This document shows, piece after piece, positions 42,400-51,523 of a stretch of 64,000 nt of DNA. Origin of the DNA: Chryseobacterium piperi (lineage in GTDB: Bacteria > Bacteroidota > Bacteroidia > Flavobacteriales > Weeksellaceae); assembly GCF_002285635.2 (NCBI RefSeq), contig NZ_CP023049.2, positions 2,418,001 to 2,482,000 on the forward strand, read 5' to 3'. Position numbers and translations under genes: made by a program. A model generated the notes under the pieces. The model saw only the letters and a program-made list of their open reading frames with translations, searched no databases and was not told the DNA's origin. Numbering within the stretch: the first letter of the stretch is position 1; the number at the start of each line of letters is the position of its first letter.

Positions 42400-44697
42400 T
42401 TGGCAAATCTTTATAAAAAAGACGCTCCATTTCAGGTTTACATATCATTCAAAAAATATTTGGATGTCCTTGAGCATATCCGATATAATGACCGGTTAGA
42501 ATATCGGGTAAACTATGCTGAATCTCTTATTGATAAAACAAAAAATTTTCAGGAACTGAGAGATGGCTTTCAGGATTTTTCATTATTAGAAAAGTACGAA
42601 GACCTCATCAGACTTCTATTGGCTGATTTATTTCCAACCGGATTAACCACCAATGAAATAAAAGCAGCAAGCATTCCTCTTTCCAACATTACGTTTAATT
42701 ATACTGAGAGATTTAAAAATATCCTTAAAGATGCAGGAAAGGATTTTGAAATACAACTCAGAAATATTGACGATAATGAATATTATGTATTCTGCTGCTG
42801 TGTGATCATTCAAAGGTACTTTAAAAGAGATATCAAGAGTACACTCCCATTATATTATGATATCCCGAATAAGCAGGGAATCATGAAACATTATAAAATC
42901 ACCATTAATGCAGATTTCTTAGATATTTACCCTACGGAAAAAGCTAAGATTCCATCTGATGATGTGATCGATATGTTGCTGGAAAATTTAGATGATTTCA
43001 GACTGTGGAAAAAATATTTCCCTTCGGAATCATGGGTTTTAAATGGTTTTACCATCATTTCTTTAATAGACTGTACAACAGAAGTTGCCTTGTCTGATTT
43101 GAAATCAAGTATGATCAGAATAGACCCGGAAAACCTGACTCCTGATGAAAATCTTGTTGAAATTTTTAAATCCTATTTTGATGTTGCTGAGCTTAATTTT
43201 GGATTAATGCTTTTTAACAATAAAGATCAGAGATTGGAAAAAGTTCCGATTTATGAAAACCTATTTACCAATCATATCCTTGATTTCTGGATCAACACTT
43301 TTGATGAAGAAACAAGAAAAATTACCTTCAGTAATCTCAATAACAATTCTAAGGCAATCGTTGTTTCCAATGTTGACCATCTTGATCAGGAAATAAAAAA
43401 TCAGCCCTCTTTTAGTATTTTAAAAGAAAATGGTATCAAAAGCTTTATGGTCATTCCCATCATGAAAGATAATGAGCTGTTAGCTATTATGGAGTTTACC
43501 TCTCCTATTCGAAACAGCCTGAATGGATTAAAGCTTAAAAAGCTTGAGTTCTTCACGGATATCATTCTCTTTTCCCTCAATCGGTTTAGCTTTGAAAAAA
43601 ACTATCAGATTGAAGCTATTATCCAGCGGGAATATACTTCCATCCATAATAGTGTGGTATGGAAGTTCAGAAATGAAGCGGAAAAGTATTTTAATGCATC
43701 CTTATCAAAAAAGATGTATAGCTTAAAGGAAATTTCCTTTAAGAACCTTACTCCCCTATTTGGATTCTCAGACATCCGGTCTTCTTCCGATAAGCGTTTT
43801 AACCTGATGTTGGAAGACCTCAACCAGCAGATCGACTGCCTGCATGACATTTTCTCTATCATCAATTCAGACTCAGAAAAATATTTACTCGCTTTAGATA
43901 TTTTTGAAAATGAATTTAATAATGAAATAAAAGCAGATACTGAACAACGCTTTCAAAGATTATTGAGAGAAGATATTCACCCTTACCTTCAGGGGAAACT
44001 AGAAGTCGGAACTACAGAAATAAAAGCGAAGATTGCAGACTATTTTTCAAAAATTTTCACTCAAAACGATTTGTTTTATAGCAGCAGAAAAAGCTTGGAT
44101 GATTCCATAACTTTAGTCAACAGAAAACTCGCCGATATACTTGATGAAAGACAGATTAAGGCGCAACAAATCTTTCCTCATTACTACGAAAGGTTTAAAT
44201 CGGACGGTATAGAACATAATTTATATATAGGGCATAATATTGCTCCGGACCTTCCTTATTCTTCAAAAGTAGTTCATGAGTTGAGATACTGGCAGTTGAA
44301 AACAATTTGCAAAATGGAACAGGAATTTCAGAGCTTCAAAAAAGACCTTCCTATTCCTTTGGATATTGCTTCGCTGATTTTTGTATATAACGAGAAAATA
44401 GATATCCGTTTCAGAATGGATGAAAAGCGTTTTGATGTAGATGGTGCTTACAATTCTTATTATGAGATTATCAAAAAGAGACTGGACAAAGCCCATGTTA
44501 AAAATTCAACCGAAAGAATTACCTGCCCGGGAAAAATTACGATAGTCTATTTCGGAATGGAAAACCAGAAAGAATACCTTCAGTACATTCATAGACTTCA
44601 GAAAAAAGAAATTCTGCAGTCTGATATTGAATTTCTTAAAGTGGAAGACCTGCAAGGAATTACCGGTTTACTGGCATTTAGGGTTACTCTGGTTTAG
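42400..44697 (+). CDS. GAF-domain signalling-type protein
   Basis: This 765-residue soluble protein starts with TTG at 42400 (LANLYKKDAPFQVYISFKK by the codon); no suitable ATG is nearby. A helical N-terminal region of about 240 residues is followed by a GAF-like domain (about 255-400: FGLMLFNNKDQRLEKVPIY to KSFMVIPIMKDNELLAIMEF), then a long helical C-terminal half. There is no output domain such as a kinase or cyclase. Proteins of this layout are conserved in Flavobacteriia; the ligand and role are unknown. It starts right after the nuo terminator. The first arm of a tandem-repeat element begins at its stop codon. Confidence 0.75.
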   Translation: MANLYKKDAPFQVYISFKKYLDVLEHIRYNDRLEYRVNYAESLIDKTKNFQELRDGFQDFSLLEKYEDLIRLLLADLFPTGLTTNEIKAASIPLSNITFNYTERFKNILKDAGKDFEIQLRNIDDNEYYVFCCCVIIQRYFKRDIKSTLPLYYDIPNKQGIMKHYKITINADFLDIYPTEKAKIPSDDVIDMLLENLDDFRLWKKYFPSESWVLNGFTIISLIDCTTEVALSDLKSSMIRIDPENLTPDENLVEIFKSYFDVAELNFGLMLFNNKDQRLEKVPIYENLFTNHILDFWINTFDEETRKITFSNLNNNSKAIVVSNVDHLDQEIKNQPSFSILKENGIKSFMVIPIMKDNELLAIMEFTSPIRNSLNGLKLKKLEFFTDIILFSLNRFSFEKNYQIEAIIQREYTSIHNSVVWKFRNEAEKYFNASLSKKMYSLKEISFKNLTPLFGFSDIRSSSDKRFNLMLEDLNQQIDCLHDIFSIINSDSEKYLLALDIFENEFNNEIKADTEQRFQRLLREDIHPYLQGKLEVGTTEIKAKIADYFSKIFTQNDLFYSSRKSLDDSITLVNRKLADILDERQIKAQQIFPHYYERFKSDGIEHNLYIGHNIAPDLPYSSKVVHELRYWQLKTICKMEQEFQSFKKDLPIPLDIASLIFVYNEKIDIRFRMDEKRFDVDGAYNSYYEIIKKRLDKAHVKNSTERITCPGKITIVYFGMENQKEYLQYIHRLQKKEILQSDIEFLKVEDLQGITGLLAFRVTLV

Positions 44698-44812
44698 ATA
44701 GTTGATAGTTGATAGTTGATAGTTGAAAATTATGAACCATCTGTCGTATATGATAATCTTTTATCTTTTATCTTTTATCTTTTATCTTTTATCTTTTATC
44801 TTTTATCTTTTT
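44696..44812. repeat. Heptamer tandem repeats GTTGATA and TTTTATC (element 9)
   Basis: The left arm holds three perfect copies of GTTGATA (44701-44721) plus partial copies that include the stop codon of the GAF gene. The right arm holds seven perfect copies of TTTTATC (44759-44807). On the opposite strand the latter reads GATAAAA, so the arms are related in an inverted sense. It lies between two convergent genes. Confidence 0.85.
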
Positions 44813-44825
44813 ATTATTAAATCAT

Positions 44826-46001
44826 TTATAGACTAAGAAATGCGTAGGCAAAAGAGAGTACAGAAACAATAATACCTACCATAAAAATCTTATAGGTTAT
44901 TGATAAAAGCTTATATTTTCTATCCAGTACTTTTCCCAGATAATATAAATCTTTTACCATAGAATCATAAATATAATCTCTGTCTTTTATCAGATCACGC
45001 ATCGCATTATGGTAATCATCAAATATCATCTGATGAAAGTTTCCAAAGAACAGAAGATTTACCTTTCTGTCAGCCACATCCTGATTAGTGAATCTTGTTT
45101 TAGTCACATTAGGCTTGGTTGAGAGTATGGCAAAAATAATAGTCATTACACTTGACAACAACAAAATAAAACTCGGAATAATAAGATGTGAGTTTTTAGG
45201 AGCATCCAGTTTCGGTACCAGAACAGAAAGACATACGGAAATAATTATAGCATTTACTGAAAGTAAGATGTTTGCTTTACTATCTGCAATATCACTCAGT
45301 CGGGTATGATTATTCAAAGTTATTCTGAATAAAGTATCAACGCTTCTGTCCGATTTAGGCTCCTTTTTATTCTCTTTGTCTTTACTTTCGGAACTCTCTT
45401 TTTTATCCTCTTCTTTCTCCAACTTCTTCTCGATTTTCTTAATATTCTTTTTCTTTAATGGTTCCCAATTTTCCTTGGCATAATCGGTATAATAATGATG
45501 TTTGTTCTTGAGCATATCTATATTTCCGGCATTCCATTCATCATTGGAAAAACATTTTACGTTCGTAAGTTCCCATTCTTTTCTCAGTGCATCAGAGATA
45601 TCATTATAATCGTGGCTGGCAAAATGACTACAGTCTGCATCTTTAACTATTTTTTCCAATAAATTCTGAGGCTCATAAGTAATTTTTGTGGCTAAAATCA
45701 GCTTTGAAACATCTTCAATATAATTTTCAGGATAGTTTTCATTTGTTAGAAAATTTTTCAAAATCTCAACTCCTTTCTCTTCATGATTCTGAGCGCAATC
45801 AATATAGCCTGTATCATGAAACCAAAGAGCCAATAAAACTTTTTCCTGATCTTCTTTAGAGACAGAAGTATGCTTCATAATTTCCTCGGCTTTATTGACC
45901 GTATAGGTAGTATGAATAAAATTATGGTAGAAATATACAGAAGATAACTTATCTTTGAATAAGATCTCGACATAATTTTTAGCTTTGTATAAAATATCCA
46001 T
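44826..46001 (-). CDS. HD hydrolase fused to a Pycsar-type membrane effector domain
   Basis: The 391-residue protein has an N-terminal HD phosphohydrolase domain, with metal-site residues in YFYHNFIHTTYT, LALWFHDTGYI and VKDADCSHF. A Lys/Glu-rich linker (about 190-225) follows, and then a C-terminal domain with three membrane helices (ANILLSVNAIIISVCLSVLV, FILLLSSVMTIIFAIL, FMVGIIVSVLSFAYAFL). The C-terminal part matches the Pycsar effector family (formerly DUF5706), whose members respond to cyclic nucleotides and damage the membrane during phage defence. No nucleotide cyclase or CD-NTase gene is adjacent. The HD part might degrade the signal. Its start is 26 bp from a divergent gene. Confidence 0.8.
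   Translation of the reverse strand: MDILYKAKNYVEILFKDKLSSVYFYHNFIHTTYTVNKAEEIMKHTSVSKEDQEKVLLALWFHDTGYIDCAQNHEEKGVEILKNFLTNENYPENYIEDVSKLILATKITYEPQNLLEKIVKDADCSHFASHDYNDISDALRKEWELTNVKCFSNDEWNAGNIDMLKNKHHYYTDYAKENWEPLKKKNIKKIEKKLEKEEDKKESSESKDKENKKEPKSDRSVDTLFRITLNNHTRLSDIADSKANILLSVNAIIISVCLSVLVPKLDAPKNSHLIIPSFILLLSSVMTIIFAILSTKPNVTKTRFTNQDVADRKVNLLFFGNFHQMIFDDYHNAMRDLIKDRDYIYDSMVKDLYYLGKVLDRKYKLLSITYKIFMVGIIVSVLSFAYAFLSL
45980..45987 (+). promoter_or_regulatory. -7 promoter element upstream of the phosphoesterase/barrel gene
   Basis: TAGCTTTG matches TAnnTTTG and lies 40 bp before the ATG at 46028. It falls inside the first codons of the divergent HD/Pycsar gene, so the two genes may interfere with each other's transcription. 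Confidence 0.4.
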
Positions 46002-46027
46002 TCCTGAATTTTTGTTAATGTAAATTT

Positions 46028-49000
46028 ATGAATTTATCCGTTAAAACGCTTCTAAAAAAAATTTCTATTCCATTTAGATTATTGCTGGTATCAGGACTAC
46101 TTTATTCTTGTGCTACCTATAACGTAAAAAAAGGTAAAAACTTACAGGAAGTAAAAAATTCTGATATAAAATCTGAAAACGACTTTAAAATTTTCTTAGT
46201 TGGAGATGCCGGAAATGCGGATGAAATTCAATCGCAGCATACCTTAAACTTTCTTAAAAATAAACTAGATTCCGCTGATCAAAACTCAATGCTGATTTTT
46301 CTCGGAGATAATATTTATCCCTTAGGAATGCCTAAAGAGGGTGATAAAGATTATGCTCTGGCCAGGCAAAAAATGGAAAACCAGCTGGTCATTACAAAAA
46401 ATTTCAAGGGAAAAACATTAGTGATACCTGGAAACCATGATTGGTATCACGGACTGGAGGGGTTAAAAGCCCAAGAAGAATTTGTAAAAAATTACCTGAA
46501 CGATAAAAAATCTTTTTTACCCAAAAATGCCTGCCCTATTGATGACATCAGCCTTACCAAAGATATTAAATTAATTGTCATTGACAGTGAATGGGCCTTG
46601 GTTAACTGGGACCGCTATCCGGGGATCAATAAAAACTGCACCATCAAGACACGCGAAGATTTCTTTGATGAGTTTAAAGATTTAATCACTAAAAACCAGG
46701 ATAAAAGAGTTATTGTTGCGCTCCATCATCCAGTGATCAGTACGGGAACGCACGCAGGTTACAACTCTGCCAAATCACATCTTTTCCCGCTAAGAAGTAC
46801 CATTCCGGCACCCGGAGTAGCTACCGCTCTTAACTTGTTGAGAAATACTTCAGGAGCTAGTATAGAGGATATTAACAATCAACATTATGCAGATCTGGCC
46901 AACAGATTGAAAAGTATCGTTCAGGATAAAGATAACGTCATTTTTGTTTCCGGTCACGATCATAACTTACAATATCATGTAGAAAGAAACATCAGGCAAA
47001 TCGTAAGCGGAGCAGGATCTAAAACAGATCCGGCAACAATTGCCGAGAAAACTGACTTCTCCTATGGAGGCAGTGGTTTTGCGGTACTCAACATCAGAAA
47101 AGATGAGAGTGCAGATGTTGAATATTTTTCTACCAAAGGAAATCAATTTAAAAAACTGGCCCATATCAGTGTTATTCCTAAAACGACTGACTTGGCCAAT
47201 AGCTTCTCTAATTCTTTTCCAAGCACGATCACATCGACTGTTTACCCTGAGGAGTTAACGGAAAAAAGAAAATTTTACAGATGGCTCTGGGGCGATCATT
47301 ACAGAAAATATTACGGAATACCAATCGAGGCCAAAACAGCCAATATTTCTGAACTTGATGGTGGTTATACCCCTTTCAGAGAAGGTGGCGGAAATCAATC
47401 TAATAGCTTAAGATTAAAAGCCAAAAACGGTCAGGAATTCGTCATGAGAGGTGTTAAAAAAAGTGCAGTCCGTTTTCTGAATAAAATGGCTTTTAACAAA
47501 AGTATTTTGGGAGAAGAATTAAATAATACATTCCCTGATAAATTTCTTCTGGACTTTTATACAACCAGCCATCCTTTTACTCCATTTTCGGTAGGAAATC
47601 TCGCTGATAAGGTACATATCTTCCATAGCAATCCAAGATTATACTATATTCCAAGACAGCAGGCATTAGGAGCTTACAACGAAAATTATGGTGATGAAAT
47701 GTATATGATTGAAGAACGTTTTTCTGCTGATCCGGCAACATTACAATCACTTGATAATGCCAGTGATATTGTATCCACAGAAGATGTTCTGAAAAATTTC
47801 ACCAAAAACTATAAATACTCAGTCGATAAAGAATCTTATATCAGAGCAAGAGTTTTTGATATGCTGATCGGAGACTGGGACAGGCATTCCGATCAATGGA
47901 AATGGGCAGAGTACAAGGATGGAGATCATACCATCTACAAGCCTATTCCAAGAGACCGGGATCAGGCTTTCAGTAAATATGATGGATTTGCTTTTAAAGT
48001 GATCATGAATATTCCGGCAATCCGCCATATGAAAACCTTTAAAGAAGATATTAAAAATGTAAAATGGCTTAATATGGAACCTTATCCATTAGACTTAGTA
48101 TTCTTAAAAGGAGCAACACAGGAAGAATGGATTGCCCAGGCAAAATATATTCAGGAAAACCTGACAGATACAGACATTAATGAAGCTTTCAATAACTTAC
48201 CTAAAGAGGTAAAGGATGAAACCATTGCAGATATTCAAAGAAAGTTGAAAATCAGAAAACAAAAGCTTCAGGATTATGCAGCCCGTTATTATGATGTTTT
48301 ACAGGAAAAAGTTCCTATTGCAGGTACTGTAAATCCCGATAAATTTGTCATTACAAAAAATGGCAATACCGTTAACGTAAAGCAATATAAGCTGGATAAG
48401 AAAAAAGAAAATCCTGAACTCGTTTTTGAGAAGACTTACGATGACACCAAAACAAAAGAACTTTGGATCTATGGTCTTGAAGATGATGATATTTATGAAG
48501 TATCCGGAGATGGAAAACCTAAAATGAATATCAGACTGATCGGAGGCTATAATCACGATGTTTATAATGTAGCCAATGGAAGCAAGGTAAAGATCTACGA
48601 TTTTAAATCTCAAAAGAATACCTATAACGCTGATACTGCTACCAAAAATATCTCCGACGATTACGATATCAATTCCTATAATTATAAGCATCCTAAATAT
48701 AATTTCTTCGCAGGATACCCGAATGTGGACTTCAATCCTGATGACGGTTTAATTATTGGAGTTCTGGCCAACTATACAGTCAATAATTTTATCCGAGATC
48801 CTTATACTCAGAAACACAGCCTAAAGGCTAATTTTTATACTGCTACTGCAGGATTTAGTCTGGCGTATCAGGGGATATTTAAAAAGGCGATTTCAGGATG
48901 GGATTTTAACCTAGATGCATCTTACACCACTCCCCGCTTTGCTGAAAACTTCTTTGGATTATCGAATGAAAGCGAGTATGACAAGCCACATACTGAACGA

Positions 49001-49744
49001 AAGTATAACAGGGCTAGAATTTCAAAATTCAATTTTGCTCCTTCCATCTCTAAAAAGAGCTGGCTTAATTTGGAGCACCGATTCCAACTGACCTTTGAAG
49101 ATAATAAAGTACAGAGAAACGGTGACCGTTTTGTAGACCTGTCTCCGGATGTAAACCCTCAAGTGTTCAACAGCCAGCAGTTTGCAGGAGCCAATTATAC
49201 ATTCAGCTATAAAAACTTAGATAATAACGCTTTCCCTACCTTAGGAATGATATTTATTTTAAATGCAGACTGGAAAACCAATCTTTCCGATTTCAACAGA
49301 AACTTCCTAAGTTTAAGCGGAACTTTAACTGTAGATCATAGAATCGACAAAAGCGGAAAATTTGTATTTGCCAATTCCAGCAATACAAGATGGATCAATA
49401 ATAACAATTTTGAATTCTACCAGGCAGCAAGTATTGGTGGGAACAACGGCTTAAGAGCTTTTAGAAATGATCGTTTTTCCGGAAAGTCTTATTTTACTAA
49501 TAATTCTGAAGTCCGTTGGGACTTTGGAAGAGTGAGAAATAATATTGTTCCGGCTAATATGGGCGTTTTAATTGGTTACGATATCGGACGTGTTTGGAAT
49601 GACAATGAAAATTCTAAAAAATGGCATCAGGCTGCAGGAATCGGTTTCTGGATGAGTGTCGTTGAAATGTTTTCCGCTAGATTAAACTATTTCTATGGTT
49701 CCGATGGAGGAAGGGTTTCAGCAGGAGTAGGAATGAATTTCTAA
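46028..49744 (+). CDS. Metallophosphoesterase lipoprotein with C-terminal outer membrane barrel
   Basis: This large protein of 1238 residues has a lipoprotein signal (FRLLLVSGLLYSCAT). The N-terminal calcineurin-like phosphoesterase has all metal motifs: VGDAGNADE, FLGDNIYPLGM, PGNHDWYHG, VALHHPVIS and VSGHDHNLQYH. The middle (about 430-800) includes a conserved RDRDQAFSKYDGFAF segment. The last 330 residues look like a BamA/TamA-type beta-barrel (SIGGNNGLRAFRNDRFSGKS; final strand ending GVGMNF). It should be an outer membrane protein with a phosphatase part facing the periplasm or surface. The substrate is unknown. The gene is divergent from the HD/Pycsar gene. Confidence 0.85.
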   Translation: MNLSVKTLLKKISIPFRLLLVSGLLYSCATYNVKKGKNLQEVKNSDIKSENDFKIFLVGDAGNADEIQSQHTLNFLKNKLDSADQNSMLIFLGDNIYPLGMPKEGDKDYALARQKMENQLVITKNFKGKTLVIPGNHDWYHGLEGLKAQEEFVKNYLNDKKSFLPKNACPIDDISLTKDIKLIVIDSEWALVNWDRYPGINKNCTIKTREDFFDEFKDLITKNQDKRVIVALHHPVISTGTHAGYNSAKSHLFPLRSTIPAPGVATALNLLRNTSGASIEDINNQHYADLANRLKSIVQDKDNVIFVSGHDHNLQYHVERNIRQIVSGAGSKTDPATIAEKTDFSYGGSGFAVLNIRKDESADVEYFSTKGNQFKKLAHISVIPKTTDLANSFSNSFPSTITSTVYPEELTEKRKFYRWLWGDHYRKYYGIPIEAKTANISELDGGYTPFREGGGNQSNSLRLKAKNGQEFVMRGVKKSAVRFLNKMAFNKSILGEELNNTFPDKFLLDFYTTSHPFTPFSVGNLADKVHIFHSNPRLYYIPRQQALGAYNENYGDEMYMIEERFSADPATLQSLDNASDIVSTEDVLKNFTKNYKYSVDKESYIRARVFDMLIGDWDRHSDQWKWAEYKDGDHTIYKPIPRDRDQAFSKYDGFAFKVIMNIPAIRHMKTFKEDIKNVKWLNMEPYPLDLVFLKGATQEEWIAQAKYIQENLTDTDINEAFNNLPKEVKDETIADIQRKLKIRKQKLQDYAARYYDVLQEKVPIAGTVNPDKFVITKNGNTVNVKQYKLDKKKENPELVFEKTYDDTKTKELWIYGLEDDDIYEVSGDGKPKMNIRLIGGYNHDVYNVANGSKVKIYDFKSQKNTYNADTATKNISDDYDINSYNYKHPKYNFFAGYPNVDFNPDDGLIIGVLANYTVNNFIRDPYTQKHSLKANFYTATAGFSLAYQGIFKKAISGWDFNLDASYTTPRFAENFFGLSNESEYDKPHTERKYNRARISKFNFAPSISKKSWLNLEHRFQLTFEDNKVQRNGDRFVDLSPDVNPQVFNSQQFAGANYTFSYKNLDNNAFPTLGMIFILNADWKTNLSDFNRNFLSLSGTLTVDHRIDKSGKFVFANSSNTRWINNNNFEFYQAASIGGNNGLRAFRNDRFSGKSYFTNNSEVRWDFGRVRNNIVPANMGVLIGYDIGRVWNDNENSKKWHQAAGIGFWMSVVEMFSARLNYFYGSDGGRVSAGVGMNF

Positions 49745-49756
49745 GAATATTATTAC

Positions 49757-49924
49757 ACAAAAATAAAACCACAAAAGTCACAAAAGTCTTAAACACTTGA
49801 GATATTGAAGTTCAATAGATGTTGTATATAAAGAACACAGAAGTTTATAAAAATCTCCGATTTTTATAATCTGCGTAATCAGCAAAATCTGCGAGAAAAC
49901 CAACATTAACATCTGTGTTAATCT
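49757..49924. repeat. Intergenic repeat unit, left copy (second repeat family)
   Basis: The segment 49759-49895 matches 51176-51307 as a diverged direct repeat of about 135 bp. Both copies share AAAATAAAACCA, CACTTGAGATATT, GTTTATAAAAA and CTGCGTAATC blocks and contain an AT-rich perfect hairpin (TTATAAAAATC/GATTTTTATAA in this copy). The unit is neither coding nor terminator-like. Its end (AATCT at 49920-49924) touches the IS110 element. Confidence 0.75.
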
Positions 49925-49931
49925 GAGTATT

Positions 49932-50933
49932 CTAAGACATATGCAAATTATATCTTGTTAAATTTACAAAAGGTTCTTCCCTTTTTACGACAGCAAATAT
50001 TCTATATACAATTTTACAGCATACAGCATTGATAATAGAATTATGTGCTTTTCCCTGTTGTTTTTTTCTTTGGTAATAAGATTTTAATTCTTCATCATAA
50101 ATTACGGCAGAATTAGCACCATTAAAAAGAATCGTTTTAATTCTTTTATTTCTAAGTTTACTTGTTTTAGTTTTGCCTTGAACACTTGTTCCTGATGTAT
50201 GCTCAAAAGGAGCAATCCCTGCATAACAGTTGAATTTCCTTGGGTTTTGAAAACTTGTAAAATTATTCGTTAATACAATCATATAAGCTGCTGTGAGGAA
50301 TCCAACCCCTTTCACTTTGGTTATTTTTTCAAAGTTTCGGTTGAGGTGTTGTTGATTATGGATTTCCTGTTTTATTTTTTCTTCAACTAATGCTATATTT
50401 TTATCCAGTTGCTGTATATGGCCCATAATATCATTAATTTCAAAACTTACATCAGCTATTTTATTGATCTGATAAAAAGCTTTTATCTCATTCTTGAACT
50501 GTGTTCTTACCTTTATCAAATGATTTCTGTAGGTAAGAAGATTTTTTATCTTAAGCAGTTCTTTACTGGGAAGGAGATAAGGTTTAAGTTCTTTGCAATA
50601 TGTTTTTGCATACTTGGCAATCCTCCAGGCATCAACTCGATCATTCTTTCCTCTTTGTATTCCCTGACTTAATTTTATTTCGAGAGCCGGGACCTGATAA
50701 TAGCTTATTTCTTGGCTTTCCAATATCCTGGCAAGGAGCAGCCCATAATTTCCTGTATTTTCAAAGCAATACCACAATTGAGCATTCTCTGGGATGTTTC
50801 TTGAAATCATACTTTCAATTCCTGATAGAGTATTTTCAACTTTAAAAAAAATGTCTTTCTCTTCAGAATCACTCATGATACAAACATCCAAGGTATCTTT
50901 GGAAATATCAATTCCTATAAAATAACTTTTCAT
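49932..50933 (-). CDS. IS110-family transposase/recombinase
   Basis: This protein of 333 residues is complete. The N-terminal RuvC-like DEDD domain has its acidic residues in FIGIDISKDTLDVC, WYCFENTGNYG and KNDRVDAWRIAKYA. The C-terminal domain (Tnp2 type) has the helix-hairpin part KGVGFLTAAYMIVLTNNF and the region of the catalytic serine (APFEHTSGTSVQGKTK). IS110 enzymes recombine element and target guided by a bridge RNA made from the element's noncoding end. The stop codon lies only 7 bp from the predicted element end. Confidence 0.93.
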   Translation of the reverse strand: MKSYFIGIDISKDTLDVCIMSDSEEKDIFFKVENTLSGIESMISRNIPENAQLWYCFENTGNYGLLLARILESQEISYYQVPALEIKLSQGIQRGKNDRVDAWRIAKYAKTYCKELKPYLLPSKELLKIKNLLTYRNHLIKVRTQFKNEIKAFYQINKIADVSFEINDIMGHIQQLDKNIALVEEKIKQEIHNQQHLNRNFEKITKVKGVGFLTAAYMIVLTNNFTSFQNPRKFNCYAGIAPFEHTSGTSVQGKTKTSKLRNKRIKTILFNGANSAVIYDEELKSYYQRKKQQGKAHNSIINAVCCKIVYRIFAVVKREEPFVNLTRYNLHMS

Positions 50934-51169
50934 AACTTTGGATTTAGGATTTATCCTGAATGAACCATTTTGAATAATGCTAAAACCTTTAATAAGCCTT
51001 AATGCTTAACATTCTAAATGGCAGATATTCAAAAGAGAAAATAAAGTCTGATACTCAGAATAGTTCTGTTCTGGAAATCTGTTTAGTTCACTTTATTTTC
51101 TCTGGTTCTTCAGAATATAATTATTATCTAATTTAATACTAATTCATTGTGTAAATCTAAAGGCAATCT
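50934..51169 (-). ncRNA. Candidate IS110 bridge RNA region
   Basis: The 236-bp noncoding end upstream of the transposase contains a perfect 14-bp stem (51034-51047 with 51090-51103) around a 42-nt loop. Inside the loop ATACTCAG (51051-51058) is the exact reverse complement of CTGAGTAT at the opposite element terminus (49923-49930). AATCTGT (51076-51082) is identical to the target at the other junction (51165-51171). A loop carrying matches to element end and target is the hallmark of IS110 bridge RNAs. The exact RNA ends cannot be set from sequence alone. Confidence 0.55.
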
Positions 51170-51310
51170 GTGGGAAAAAATAAAACCATAAAAGTCACAA
51201 AAATTTTAAACACTTGAGATATTAAAGTTTAATACATCCTGCATAAGAAGTACACAAAAGTTTATAAAAAAATCTTTGATTTTTTTATAAACTGCGTAAT
51301 CTGCGAGATA
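51170..51310. repeat. Intergenic repeat unit, right copy (second repeat family)
   Basis: This is the diverged direct copy of 49759-49895, aligned from 51176 to 51307. Its hairpin is longer (TTTATAAAAAAATC/GATTTTTTTATAAA at 51260-51291). After removal of the IS110 element the two copies would be adjacent in tandem. The following 213 bp up to 51523 hold no gene that I can see. Confidence 0.7.
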
Positions 51311-51523
51311 AAAATATTCCCTCACAGGTTTTATAGATTACATAATATTGGCAATAATGAAGCTCAGGAAATATCTATATATGGATAGCGAGCTTAGATT
51401 CTTCCAAAAATTAAAAGTTCGACGAAGTCAATGACAAATAGGATGAAAAGTCAATGAAATAAATTGCCTCATTGCAGTAAAAAATGTCACATACATTAAA
51501 GCAGAGCCTATATTGGTTACAAT

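Larger units (their letters stand above)
49925..51169 (-). mobile_element. IS110-family insertion sequence
   Basis: The element is about 1245 bp. I place the ends by the direct repeat AATCT (49920-49924 and 51165-51169). Removing one copy plus the element rejoins TGTGTTAATCT to GTGGGAAA, which reads as a continuous intergenic repeat. There are no terminal inverted repeats, as expected for IS110. The transposase is on the minus strand, so the long noncoding end (50934-51169) is upstream of it. Confidence 0.75.

Noticed and set aside
48299..48691. 130-codon minus-strand hydrophobic ORF
   Set aside because: It is a shadow inside the 1238-residue phosphoesterase/barrel gene; the isoleucine-rich product is an effect of the opposite frame.
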